Of a stretch of DNA of 64,000 bases, positions 53,942-62,723 are shown one piece after another. The stretch spans positions 169,028 through 233,027 of the forward strand of contig NZ_FRAC01000008.1 in the NCBI RefSeq assembly GCF_900142215.1. The letters are read 5' to 3'. Position numbers and translations under genes: made by a program. Under the pieces are notes generated by a model, which saw nothing but the letters and a program-made list of their open reading frames with translations, searched no databases and had not been told where the DNA came from. Source of the stretch: Anaerocolumna jejuensis DSM 15929. Its GTDB lineage: Bacteria > Bacillota > Clostridia > Lachnospirales > Lachnospiraceae. The first letter of the stretch is position 1, and the number at the start of each line of letters is the position of its first letter.

Positions 53942-55054
53942 TTAGAAACACAAAAAGAAAAATATCAGTCTAAGGTTAATTCTATCATATACCCAGGAAT
54001 CTCCTCTCCAGCGAAAGCCCTCCACATGATTTCTTCCTACAAAAGTAGGGAAAAACCAAAAGCTCCTTCCATTAATCAGCCAGACAAAAGTAAACCGGTT
54101 TAAACAGGTCCATATATTATTACGGCCTACTTGCCCTCCCATACGAAAAGATTCCGGTCCTTCTGTGGTTGGCAATTGCGGTATAAAATTAGGCGGCGGT
54201 GTCAATGGCTGTGGTGGTCTGGGTCCTGGTCCCGGCGGTGGAAATGGTCCTGGTCCTGGTGGAAATGGCCCCGGCGGCGGGAATGGTCCTGGTGGGAATG
54301 GGCCTGGCTGCGGCGGTCTGGGGCCTGGCTGCGGTGGCCTCGGGCCTGGTTGCGGTGGTCTGGGGCCTGGTTGTGGTGGTCTCGGGCCTGGCTGCGGTGG
54401 TCTGGGACCTGGTCCTCCTGGCCCACCCGGTCCTCCAGGTCCTGGCTGCGGCGGTCGTTGGCCGGGTCCTCCTGGGCCTCCCGGTCCTGGCTGTGGTGGC
54501 CGTTGGCCGGGCCCTCCTGGACCTGGCTGCGGCGGTCGTTGGCCGGGTCCTCCTGGGCCCCCTGGTCCTGGCTGTGGTGGCCGTTGGCCGGGCCCTCCTG
54601 GGCCTCCTGGTCCTGGCTGCGGTGGTCGTTGGCCGGGTCCTCCCGGTCCTCCCGGTCCTGGCTGTGGTGGTCGTTGGCCGGGGCCTCCTGGGCCTCCTGG
54701 TCCTGGCTGCGGTGGTCGTTGGCCGGGGCCTCCCGGTCCTGGTTGTGGCGGTCGTTGGCCGGGCCCTCCTGAGCCTCCTGGGCCTGGCTGTGGTGGCCGT
54801 TGGCCGGGTCCTCCCGGTCCTCCCGGTCCTGGCTGCGGTGGCCGTTGGCCTGGTCCTCCGGGGCCTCCCGGTCCTGGCTGTGGTGGCTGTTGGCCGGGTC
54901 CTCCCGGTCCTCCCTGACCTGGTCCTTGACTCAGATAACGCCTTTGGTCGGAATCAGGGGGAAATACAAATTCTTCATCTGATACAACATAATCGTGTTC
55001 TACCGTTTTATCCTCTCCATAACCCTGCATTTGGAATAAGTTATTATCATCCAA
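53942..55054 (-). CDS. GPG/RPPQP tandem-repeat protein, probable spore surface
   Basis: A 370-aa protein started at TTG 55054. N-terminal: about 40 non-repetitive, acidic residues. Then a long tandem array of a 15-residue unit (GPGGPGGPGQRPPQP) with 12-residue variants, changing to RPPQPGP units and FPPGP. The C-terminus (GRSFWFFPTFVGRNHVEGFRW, WVYDRINLRLIFFFLCF) is aromatic. I chose TTG because AGGAG lies 8 nt ahead. An earlier ATG at 55093 overlaps a sigma-K-like -10 box (55088-55096), 34 nt upstream of the TTG. No signal peptide. The function is not known. Confidence 0.8.
   Translation of the reverse strand: MDDNNLFQMQGYGEDKTVEHDYVVSDEEFVFPPDSDQRRYLSQGPGQGGPGGPGQQPPQPGPGGPGGPGQRPPQPGPGGPGGPGQRPPQPGPGGSGGPGQRPPQPGPGGPGQRPPQPGPGGPGGPGQRPPQPGPGGPGGPGQRPPQPGPGGPGGPGQRPPQPGPGGPGGPGQRPPQPGPGGPGQRPPQPGPGGPGGPGQRPPQPGPGGPGGPGGPGPRPPQPGPRPPQPGPRPPQPGPRPPQPGPRPPQPGPFPPGPFPPPGPFPPGPGPFPPPGPGPRPPQPLTPPPNFIPQLPTTEGPESFRMGGQVGRNNIWTCLNRFTFVWLINGRSFWFFPTFVGRNHVEGFRWRGDSWVYDRINLRLIFFFLCF
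54200..54930. repeat. In-frame 45/36-bp tandem repeats
   Basis: DNA basis of the GPGGPG-QRPPQP array: 45-bp units with 36-bp variants, GC-rich against an AT-rich background. The opposite strand gives an open frame of 250 codons, which is only a shadow of the repeats. Confidence 0.9.
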
Positions 55055-55087
55055 CTTAGAGTCTCCTCGTATATTCATTCTTACATC

Positions 55088-55114
55088 TATCATATGAATA
55101 TAAACGTAAAATGT
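55088..55114 (-). promoter_or_regulatory. Sigma-K-like promoter of the GPG-repeat gene
   Basis: On the minus strand: AC, 16 nt, CATATGATA, a full match to AC-N16-CATAnnnTA, 34 nt before the TTG start. Motif evidence only. Confidence 0.5.
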
Positions 55115-55197
55115 TAAACTATATAACTATAAAACACGCTTAGATTATTATTGCAAAAAACCGTATTTTCAGACCATTTTGTCAATATCCTGATCTA

Positions 55198-58100
55198 TCA
55201 GCTAAATTGCAGGGTCACTTTAAAGGATATGTCTTCCTCGTTCAACTGATATTTTTCAGCAAGTGCAGGTCCGCATGAATTAGAACCTGTTCCGCTCATT
55301 TTATAGTCCAGGCAAAGAATTGTGCCATCTGCCTTTTCCAGTTCATAATTATGGGCTTTTGAAGCCAGCTCTTCCTGTGTGTATTTACCTGCCTGGAAGG
55401 AGAAAGGTGCCTGGGCCGTAATATAAATTCCCTTGCCAGTGAGTGCGCTTAGCTTCAGTTCCTCACAGCCGTAATGGCTGGAATTTTCCTGGGGTTTGAT
55501 ATAATCCACATACATATCGGAAACCTTCTGGTCAAACCTTCCAAACCAGGCAGAGCGGCGCTTGTCAACGTAGCTCTCTCCCGGACCGTAGCCAAGATAT
55601 TGAACACTGTCATATTCCCCGGGAAGGAAGAAACGCAGGCCAAAGCGCGGCAGGAAAGGAAGCTCCTTGTTCCGTTTTCCCTCCATTTCCGCTGTAATGG
55701 TACCATCCTCTCCGATGAACCAGGTCACATTCAAGTCCAGTATGTGCTGAATCTGAATAGCTGTGATTGCCAGGCGGCAATGAATGGCTGTTACACCCTT
55801 CTCCTGGGATACCCAGGTTTCATACACACGGGGAAATGCCCTGTCATAGCGGGCCATTTCCCAGGAGCTGCGGATATTGCGGTCATTATCCATAGGTGCA
55901 CGCCAGATATTAAATTCCAGTGGTCTCTCTATTATGTTTTGATTCTTTATTACTAAGCTTTCAAAGCTTCCATGTAATTTATCAAAGCAATACTTAAAAT
56001 CAACTCCGGCAACCAGTATCTTAGAGGCATTTTCTTCTACCGTAATTGATGTAACTTTCGGCCCGTTCCCGCCGGCTTTAACAAAAGGATTTGCGCTTTC
56101 TTTGATAAACAGCTGGTCAAAGCCTAACTTATGGCCTTTTGATGTAAAAGGTAGCTCGATGGACTGAATATAATTAAGCTTGATGGTTATTCCTGCATTT
56201 ATGCTCTGAGCTTCCAGAAGGCTTTTCTCAACAGGCAGTTGAATTATTGTTTTTCCATGAGGCGGCAAATCGACTGCTCCTAAAGCATAAGCTGCCACCC
56301 TCTCTCCATTGCATAAAAGCTCTGCCTCAATTGTAAGAAAATCCTTAAGGTTTGTAAAATCCAGCTTATTTTCCAGTTCAACAGTGAACTCTTCCTTCTT
56401 AACAATGGCCGCACGTACGGGGCGGATAACATTTTTATATTCTGCAAGGGCAGGGTGAGGGATACGGTCGGGGGATACCATACCATCCACACAGAAATTG
56501 CCGTCATGAGGATATTCCCCGGAATCTCCGCCATAATGAAAGACCTTACGCCCGTCAACAGTTATCCCGCGGTATATGGCATGGTCACACCATTCCCATA
56601 CAAAACCGCCTGCAAAACGTTCATGGGAATAGATACATTCAAAGTAATCCTCCATGTCTCCCGGCCCGTTGCCCATGGCATGTACGAATTCACACAGCAT
56701 ATAGGGCTTTGGATTAGCTGCCAGGTATTCTTCTATGCTGGGAATAGATGCATACATAGTACTGTAAATATCCAGCATGGAGGTATCATTAGTGTGTCCG
56801 CCGGTCTGGCTTGTACTTCCTTCGTAATGCAGGAGCCTTGTGCTGTCATATTCCTTTATCCAGCGGCCCGTATCCTCAAATGCCTTACTGTAGCCGGCTT
56901 CATTTCCCATAGACCAGATAATGACGCTGGCATTATTCTTATCCCTGATAACATTTCTCTGATTGCGGTCCAAAATCGCTTCAGCGAACATTTCCCGCTG
57001 CACCAGGTCGCCATAGGTTTCCCAGCCCCCGCCGTAAAAGCAGGTAGCACCATGGGCTTCCAAATCACTTTCTGCCACTACATAAAAGCCATATTCACTG
57101 CAAAGGCCGCTGAACCAGGGTGCATTGGGATAATGGCTTGTACGGATTGCATTAATGTTTGCTTCCTTCATTAATTTTAAATCCTTTAATGCCTGCTCCC
57201 TGCTGATGGTATAACCGGTTACCGGGTCACTGTCATGGCGGTTGACTCCCTTAAACTTTACCTTAACACCATTAATATGAATAATATCCTTGATAACTTC
57301 AACAGAGCGAATACCCACCTTCTGATAAATAACCTCATCAGGGGCAGCTATGGCCAGGGTATACAGATAAGGGTTCTCCGCATTCCAAAGAACCGGCTCT
57401 TCCACCGGGATGAAAAGCTGTGAATCCTTTACGGTATCCTCAGCAACCACCTTACCGGAGGCATCTGTCAAGGTGCAGACTACCGGCACTGCTTCTCCGT
57501 CAAATTCAAACTCCACCTTGATTTCCGCTTTGGTATAGTTATCCTTTAACTGGGTTTTAACGAAAAAGTCACGGATATGGTCTGCCGGGCGGCTGATCAG
57601 ATAAACGTCACGGAATATACCCGTCATACGGAATTTATCCTGATCCTCCAGGTAGCTTCCGTCGCACCATTTTAATACCACAACGGTAATATCATTTTGA
57701 CCTGGTTTTATGTAGGCCGTTATATCAAATTCGCTGGTAGAATGCGATACCTGGCTGTAGCCTGCCAGTGTGCTGTTGATATAAACATAAAAACAGGAAT
57801 CCACTCCTTCAAAGTTCAGATAGTATTTCTGACCTTCGGGCATCTGTTCCACAGGCAGGCTGCGATGGTAAACACAGGTCGGATTATCCAGCGGAACATG
57901 CGGAGGATCATAAGGAAAAGGAAAATTTATATTGGTATATTGATGGCGGTCATAGCCATACATCTGAATACATCCCGGAACCGGTATGGTATCGTAATCC
58001 TTATAAAGATATCCGCTCTCTGTAAAATCCTCCAGCTCAAAGGGGTTATTATAAAAACGGAAATCCCATTCTCCATTCAGAAGTTCCACCCGGGAGCTGT

Positions 58101-58215
58101 TCTCCCTTTCACCGGGAGCAAAGGGAATATAGTAGCTGCGGTTTTCTTCACAGCCTGCATGAAGAACAGAAGTATCTTCATGATATAAAGGTAATTTCAA
58201 CTCTGACTTTAACAT
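55198..58215 (-). CDS. lacZ: Beta-galactosidase, GH2 (LacZ type)
   Basis: Large cytosolic GH2 glycosidase of 1005 aa, similar in length to LacZ. Visible: the jelly-roll start MLKSELKLPLYHEDTSVLHAG, the sugar-binding DGSYLEDQDKFRMTGIFRDVY, the acid/base Glu in IIWSMGNEAGYSKAF and the nucleophile Glu in MLCEFVHAMGNGPGDM. The C-terminal LacZ domain 5 has YLGYGPGESYVDKR. The frame is open 147 codons further upstream without homology; I chose ATG 58215, which has AAAGGA 7 nt ahead. It is divergent from an AraC regulator, its likely controller. Confidence 0.95.
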   Translation of the reverse strand: MLKSELKLPLYHEDTSVLHAGCEENRSYYIPFAPGERENSSRVELLNGEWDFRFYNNPFELEDFTESGYLYKDYDTIPVPGCIQMYGYDRHQYTNINFPFPYDPPHVPLDNPTCVYHRSLPVEQMPEGQKYYLNFEGVDSCFYVYINSTLAGYSQVSHSTSEFDITAYIKPGQNDITVVVLKWCDGSYLEDQDKFRMTGIFRDVYLISRPADHIRDFFVKTQLKDNYTKAEIKVEFEFDGEAVPVVCTLTDASGKVVAEDTVKDSQLFIPVEEPVLWNAENPYLYTLAIAAPDEVIYQKVGIRSVEVIKDIIHINGVKVKFKGVNRHDSDPVTGYTISREQALKDLKLMKEANINAIRTSHYPNAPWFSGLCSEYGFYVVAESDLEAHGATCFYGGGWETYGDLVQREMFAEAILDRNQRNVIRDKNNASVIIWSMGNEAGYSKAFEDTGRWIKEYDSTRLLHYEGSTSQTGGHTNDTSMLDIYSTMYASIPSIEEYLAANPKPYMLCEFVHAMGNGPGDMEDYFECIYSHERFAGGFVWEWCDHAIYRGITVDGRKVFHYGGDSGEYPHDGNFCVDGMVSPDRIPHPALAEYKNVIRPVRAAIVKKEEFTVELENKLDFTNLKDFLTIEAELLCNGERVAAYALGAVDLPPHGKTIIQLPVEKSLLEAQSINAGITIKLNYIQSIELPFTSKGHKLGFDQLFIKESANPFVKAGGNGPKVTSITVEENASKILVAGVDFKYCFDKLHGSFESLVIKNQNIIERPLEFNIWRAPMDNDRNIRSSWEMARYDRAFPRVYETWVSQEKGVTAIHCRLAITAIQIQHILDLNVTWFIGEDGTITAEMEGKRNKELPFLPRFGLRFFLPGEYDSVQYLGYGPGESYVDKRRSAWFGRFDQKVSDMYVDYIKPQENSSHYGCEELKLSALTGKGIYITAQAPFSFQAGKYTQEELASKAHNYELEKADGTILCLDYKMSGTGSNSCGPALAEKYQLNEEDISFKVTLQFS

Positions 58216-58381
58216 GATTATTCCTTTCATCAGCATAAAATTTATTTTCTTTCTAGAATATATCAAAACGGCATCAATATTACCATACATAAAATTGATA
58301 TCTACATGCACAAAGTTTTCATTTTCGCTTTGACAGGAAAGGAAAATAAATATAAAATATATTTGCAGGATTTTACATCCT

Positions 58382-58455
58382 GGCTCCCATTGCATGCCGC
58401 AGCTGTTTGCAGATACGGCACTGCCACAAATCAGGGTGTGAAAGAAAATGGCATT
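58382..58455. repeat. Palindromic REP-like repeat, copy before the AraC gene
   Basis: Shares the layout GCTCCCATTGCATGCCGCAG...CGGCACTGCCACAAAT (split) and GGTGTGAAAG with the repeats at 6365-6540. The arm TGCCG/CGGCA differs from TACCG/CGGTA at both partners of one pair. Confidence 0.7.
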
Positions 58456-58476
58456 AATGCCAGGAAAAGAGGACTT

Positions 58477-59328
58477 ATGCTGACAGTAGTAGGATATTAT
58501 GATTGGCAGTCCGATGAGAAATCCGTATCGGACCAGGATTTTTTCGTGCATTGCAGCGGCAGATACCGCTTGATCCGCAAAGAAGAATTTCAGACAGAAA
58601 GGCCTATGGGCGCTGCCAATTATCAGCTTATCTATATAGCTGAGGGAAAGGCCCATTTTAAAATAAACGGAAAAATCCAGATATTAGAGAAAGGTAATTG
58701 TGTACTTTTCCATCCCGGAGACCCTCAATTCTACTATTATTATCTGGAGGAGCATCCGGACATTTACTGGGTTCATTTTTCCTGTAAGAAAGACAATATA
58801 TTTTTAAGCCAAACAGGATGGGGTGAAGAAAATATCTATTATGTAGGAGCTCATAGCAGCTATCTCCATCTGTTTGACGGAATTATCCAGGAGCTGCAAT
58901 TAAAGCAGCCCCTTTGTGAAGAGCAGCTTAAATTGATGATGCAGGAGCTTCTGCTGAAAATGGGCAGAAACCGTATCAGGGAAAATAAGATTTTTGAAAA
59001 TTACAATAAAGAAGTTGAGGAAGCACTGCGGATATTCCATAATTCTCCAGAAAAAGATTTTACGATCAAAAACTTTACCCAAAGCCGGGGATTGAATTAT
59101 TACCGTTTCATTGATACCTTTACTAAACAGGTGGGAACCTCACCAAGGCAGTATATTATCAATATACGGATGACTACAGCTAGGGAGCTCCTGACTAACC
59201 CTCTCTTCCAGGTATCCGAGGTAGCAGAGCTCACGGGATATGAGAATCCCCTTTATTTCAGCAGGCTTTTTAAGAAAGTCTGGGGCGTTTCCCCAACGGA
59301 ATTCAGACAGCAGAACAAAGGAAACTAG
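58477..59328 (+). CDS. AraC-family transcriptional regulator (beta-galactosidase locus)
   Basis: A 283-aa regulator with an N-terminal cupin domain (NYQLIYIAEGKAHFKINGK, FHPGDPQFYYYY) and a C-terminal AraC double helix-turn-helix (FTIKNFTQSRGLNYYRFID, FQVSEVAELTGYENPLYFSR, ending FKKVWGVSPTEFRQ). I chose ATG 58477 because GAGGA lies 4 nt ahead and the upstream frame (from 58306) runs through the palindromic repeat. It is divergent from lacZ. An IS630 remnant inserted exactly at its stop codon: the TA of TAG is the duplicated target, so the stop is preserved. Confidence 0.88.
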   Translation: MLTVVGYYDWQSDEKSVSDQDFFVHCSGRYRLIRKEEFQTERPMGAANYQLIYIAEGKAHFKINGKIQILEKGNCVLFHPGDPQFYYYYLEEHPDIYWVHFSCKKDNIFLSQTGWGEENIYYVGAHSSYLHLFDGIIQELQLKQPLCEEQLKLMMQELLLKMGRNRIRENKIFENYNKEVEEALRIFHNSPEKDFTIKNFTQSRGLNYYRFIDTFTKQVGTSPRQYIINIRMTTARELLTNPLFQVSEVAELTGYENPLYFSRLFKKVWGVSPTEFRQQNKGN

Positions 59329-60004
59329 TGCCCTGTAAAGATTAAAACTGTATCAAAACAGGGCAACCTAAATAAATTCATTTATCCAATACCTATTCTT
59401 GAAAAAGAGGTTTTTGATATAGACGTTTTAACTTAATTCGGGCATCATCTGCTGTAAACTGCCAATTAACTCCGATTTGCCTTCGGTTCCTTAAAGTTTC
59501 CCAGTTGGCTATAGTAAAATTTAGTTCATCCACTGTATTGATTCTTCTATTTCCAAGACATTGAATACTCAATGAGCTGAGTTCTGTCTCAGCTATGTTC
59601 AGCCAACTGCCATGTTTTGGTGTGTAATGCATATCAAATTTTTGTGATAACCAGTATGCAGTTACTGGCGAAAATACCTCATAGAATGCAGCCTTGCTAT
59701 GTGTATTTATATTATCGGATACCAGAATGATTTTTTCACAATCCGGATAATATTCTTCTGCAATTTGCTTCATCATCCTGGCATAATCACCCTTAGTACG
59801 ATGCTGGAGTGCAGATACATGCCTCCATCCACCTAAGGGTTTGTCCCACATCTGACATATTCAGAGTCAATTTTCTGGCAATAACCGGGTCTGGGTAACT
59901 GAGTGTCAGCATCCAAATGCAATGGCTTGGCTGAAATTCGTTCTCTAACTTCACCAAGGAGTTGAAGTAAATATTTTGATACAGTTTTAATAATTACAAG
60001 GCAC
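59328..60004 (-). mobile_element. IS630-family remnant, copy 1 (deleted internally)
   Basis: Terminal inverted repeats GTGCC(C/T)TGTAA..ATTAAAACTGTATCAAAA at both ends, flanked by CTAG, which fits a TA target duplication (TA at 59326-59327 and 60005-60006). About 677 bp, shorter than a full IS630 element. The N-terminal half of the transposase is missing or frameshifted. Confidence 0.85.
59393..59851 (-). pseudogene. IS630-type transposase, C-terminal fragment
   Basis: 152 residues with the DDE endonuclease pattern of IS630/Tc1: ILVSDNINTHSKAAFYEVF (second Asp) and MHYTPKHGSWLNIAETELSSL (final Glu). The first catalytic Asp region is broken: upstream minus-strand sequence (59852-59980) encodes recognisable but frame-disrupted remains (HLDADTQLPRPGYCQK) with a stop. 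Not expected to be active. Confidence 0.85.
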
Positions 60005-60659
60005 TAGTTACTTTAAACCCACCCTTATAAATTGCTCAGTCGGACAGCCTTAACTACTTTTTTCATTCATAGTATTTTAAGTATCTTCATTAGATGATGC
60101 ATGGGAGATAATTCCTACCCATGCCACATCTTACTGATTTCTCTTGATACAAATTTCTTTTATGCTGCCTTGCATTGATAAGCAGAAAAACATTTCACAT
60201 AGGTGGTAAATCTTGATTTCTTACCATCTGCATTTACTGCCAATAGTTCTGGTTGATATTTTATTTCTTTCTCAATATCTCGCAAAATCATAGAGCTATA
60301 CTTTTTCGGCTATAAAACTTTTTGTATTATCTATATACTAACTGTTTTCAAATTTTCCGATAGAAACCAGGCTGGTGCATTTTCCTTTTTTTAAACCAGT
60401 TTTGGCGTTTATTCTGATTATAATTTCTGTAAATATGAACAATTTTAGTTTGATAAAGGGTGAGGAGAACACGGAAAGATATGCAATAGCGACGTCGCCG
60501 TCCTATTGCATCTTGTCAGGTGCTAAAATCCCCTGAAACCCCTAATATATTTTATATGGCTACACTTTCTATAGTCAAGTCGATAAAATGACTATACCAG
60601 TTGTAGCCAGATCATTTATTGATAAACTGAAATATTTATGGCGTTATGCTGTTGGCTTT
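60005..60659. other. Gene-poor AT-rich gap with hairpins
   Basis: No supported gene. A 43-codon minus-strand frame (60160-60291, beginning MILRDIEKEIKYQPELLAVN) could be a gene fragment but I do not recognise it. Two hairpins stand out: 60481-60489 with 60503-60511 (ATGCAATAG/CTATTGCAT), and 60557-60564/60602-60609 nested with 60570-60577/60589-60596 (TGGCTACA and TATAGTCA arms with symmetrical 5-nt internal loops). Confidence 0.6.
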
Positions 60660-60701
60660 TTATAGTTGCTTATTGACATTTTGTCAATAAGCAACTATAA
60701 T
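60660..60701 (+). promoter_or_regulatory. Promoter overlapped by a 41-bp palindromic operator
   Basis: A consensus promoter: TTGACA (60673-60678), 17 bp, TATAAT (60696-60701). A perfect inverted repeat with 19-bp arms (60660-60678 and 60682-60700) and a 3-nt centre covers the -35 box, the spacer and most of the -10. It is the likely site for the TetR protein at 61687, repressing its own operon (inference). Confidence 0.85.
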
Positions 60702-60756
60702 CAAAATACTCAGTTAAACTACATAACGCATAAGTAATTAATGGAGGTATACAATT

Positions 60757-61674
60757 ATGAGAATACTAGTTTATGGTGCTGGAGTATTAGGATGCAATTT
60801 AATCCATCTACTCAATAAATCCAATAAGAATGTAACTCTTCTTGCAAGAGGATGTTGGTATGATGAAATCAATCTAAACGGTCTAACAATTAGGCATAAA
60901 TTTAGAATTAAAACTACAAATGACAAATTACATGTGATTAATTCTTTGACGAATGACGATTTTTATGACATTATTTTTGTAACCTTGCAATATACACAAC
61001 TGGATAGTATCATTCCTGTTTTGAACGATAATCAGAGCAAGAATATTATTTTTATTGGAAACAACCCTAATGCGACAGGTTATTTAGAACTTATGAAAGA
61101 TAAAAATGTATTTTTTGGTTTTTTTAGTGCGGGTGGGCAAAGAACCAGTAAATATGTCGATTCTTTTTATTTAAATGAAATGACTATTGGACGTATTGAT
61201 AATTCTCACGAAAGTGATGAATGGATTAAGAACATTTTTCAGGGAACACGAATGAGGCTAACTATTGAAAACAGAATGGATGATTGGTTAAAGAGTCATG
61301 TCGCATTTATACTTCCGTTTGTATATGCAGCATATTACACAGGATATAATTATCGAAAAATCAAGAAAGATAAGGTCTTTTTATACACCATCATCAATTC
61401 TGTAAAAGAGTATTATGATGCCTTAAAAGAACTTGGATATGAGATATTACCTCATAGTGACTATGAATTCGTTACCTCCAAAAAATTAAGGTGTTATCTG
61501 TTTTTAAAATTGTGTTGCTATACTACGATAGGAGATCTTTGTGTCTGCGATCATGCAAAAAACGGAATTAATGAAATGATACAATTAAATGAAGAGTTTC
61601 GAAAATTAATCGCAAATGTAATAGTGAAAACTCCAAATGCGGATATTCTTGAAACATATATTCCATGTAAATAA
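60757..61674 (+). CDS. Ketopantoate reductase (ApbA/PanE) family oxidoreductase
   Basis: A 305-aa NADP-dependent reductase. Visible: the N-terminal dinucleotide-binding RILVYGAGVLGCNLIHLL (GAGxLG, residues about 7-12), the family's second block YDIIFVTLQYTQLDSIIPVL, NNPNATGYLEL and a helical C-terminal domain. The family includes PanE but also many reductases of unknown substrate; no pan genes are nearby, so I do not call it panE. GGAGG lies about 8 nt before the ATG. It is AT-rich compared with its surroundings and co-transcribed with a TetR gene 12 nt downstream, inside an island bounded by IS630 remnants. Confidence 0.88.
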   Translation: MRILVYGAGVLGCNLIHLLNKSNKNVTLLARGCWYDEINLNGLTIRHKFRIKTTNDKLHVINSLTNDDFYDIIFVTLQYTQLDSIIPVLNDNQSKNIIFIGNNPNATGYLELMKDKNVFFGFFSAGGQRTSKYVDSFYLNEMTIGRIDNSHESDEWIKNIFQGTRMRLTIENRMDDWLKSHVAFILPFVYAAYYTGYNYRKIKKDKVFLYTIINSVKEYYDALKELGYEILPHSDYEFVTSKKLRCYLFLKLCCYTTIGDLCVCDHAKNGINEMIQLNEEFRKLIANVIVKTPNADILETYIPCK

Positions 61675-61686
61675 TTAGGAGTTTCT

Positions 61687-62259
61687 ATGGCAAAACGAAT
61701 TAATGATACCAAACAAAGAGAAAAACAAATAATACAAGCTGCTCAAAAAATGTTTCTAAAAAACGGATACTTTAGAACGACAATTGATGATATTGCAGCA
61801 GAAGTCGGAGTAGTTCGGGGAACAGTTCTTCACTACTATAATAGCAAAGAAAAGCTAATGGAAGCAGTTCTAAACTATGACGATGATCCTTTTATCCCAT
61901 ATATTACAAAGATAATTAAAAATCAGGATGTTTCTGTAACAGATCGCTTAAATAAAGTATTAGAACTATGCTCTGAGCAATTTTCAAATGTCAAACCGCA
62001 ATTGATAAAATATCAGAACGATTATGAAAAATTTCGTTTTCTTCTCGACAACATGAGACTTCAGACATTTTATCAATTGTGTGAACCATTTCAACAGCTA
62101 CTAGATGATGGTTGTAAAGAAGGAGTTTTTTCTATCCACGATACTCGTGCCAGAGCAAACAGTATTTTGTTTGCAATATTTGGAGTCACCAGCGCCGACA
62201 TCTCAACGGAAGCACTCCTTGCGGAACTTCAAATTATCATTAAGCAATTTACTCAGTAA
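61687..62259 (+). CDS. TetR-family transcriptional regulator
   Basis: A 190-aa regulator with the N-terminal helix-turn-helix of TetR (REKQIIQAAQKMFLKNGYFR, TTIDDIAAEVGVVRGTVLHY, YNSKEKLMEAVL, residues about 10-60) and a ligand-binding helical C-terminal domain. It follows the reductase gene by 12 nt in the same transcript. The 41-bp palindrome over the promoter upstream of the reductase is its likely operator, giving autorepression relieved by an unknown small molecule (inference). Confidence 0.9.
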   Translation: MAKRINDTKQREKQIIQAAQKMFLKNGYFRTTIDDIAAEVGVVRGTVLHYYNSKEKLMEAVLNYDDDPFIPYITKIIKNQDVSVTDRLNKVLELCSEQFSNVKPQLIKYQNDYEKFRFLLDNMRLQTFYQLCEPFQQLLDDGCKEGVFSIHDTRARANSILFAIFGVTSADISTEALLAELQIIIKQFTQ

Positions 62260-62321
62260 TATATGTTAATTACTATAAACATGAACCAACGGACAACCCC
62301 AAAAGTGCCGACCTAAATTTT

Positions 62322-62594
62322 TATTATCCGGATTGTGAAAAAATCATTCTGGTATCCGATAATATAAATACAAATAGCAAGGCTGCATTCTATGAGGCAT
62401 TTTCGCCAGTAACTGCATACTGGTTATCACAAAAATTTGATATGCATTACACACCAAAACATGGCAGTTGGCTGAACATAGCTGAGACAGAACTCAGTTC
62501 ATTGAGTATTCAATGTCTTGGAATAGGTATTGGATAAATGAATTTATTTAGGTTGCCCTGTTTTGATACAGTTTTAATCTTTACAGGTCACTAG
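62322..62594 (+). mobile_element. IS630-family remnant, copy 2 (3' end only)
   Basis: An inverted, truncated copy of the element at 59328-60004. It begins within the transposase (CEKIILVSDNINTNSKAAF in translation) and keeps HYTPKHGSWLNIAETE. After CAATGTCTTGGA it jumps by internal deletion to the right end (ATAGGTATTGG..., GGGCAACC-type order read in reverse) and finishes with the terminal repeat and CACTAG. The junction sits on a short shared GAA(T). Confidence 0.8.
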
Positions 62595-62613
62595 TGTGAA
62601 AATCAAAAAGAAA

Positions 62614-62648
62614 GAATCCCTTAAATCATTAAATGGTTTAAGGGATTC
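62614..62648 (-). terminator. Terminator of the solute-binding-protein gene
   Basis: The stem GAATCCCTTAAA.. pairs with ..TTTAAGGGATTC (62614-62648), followed on the minus strand by TTTCTTTTTGATTTT. Confidence 0.85.
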
Positions 62649-62723
62649 CCTCATTTCTTATAAATAAACTATATCCTTCAGTACAATGTTTTAATTACTG
62701 AAATACATTATCTGTCATTCATA

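Noticed and set aside
54165..54917. 250-codon + strand frame of Gly/Pro/Cys repeats
   Set aside because: It is the antisense of the GPG/RPPQP repeats; it has no ribosome site and the minus-strand frame has proper ends, start and promoter.
58216..58656. 147-codon N-terminal extension of lacZ
   Set aside because: No homology to GH2, and it crosses the divergent promoter region and the palindromic repeat; ATG 58215 has AAAGGA.
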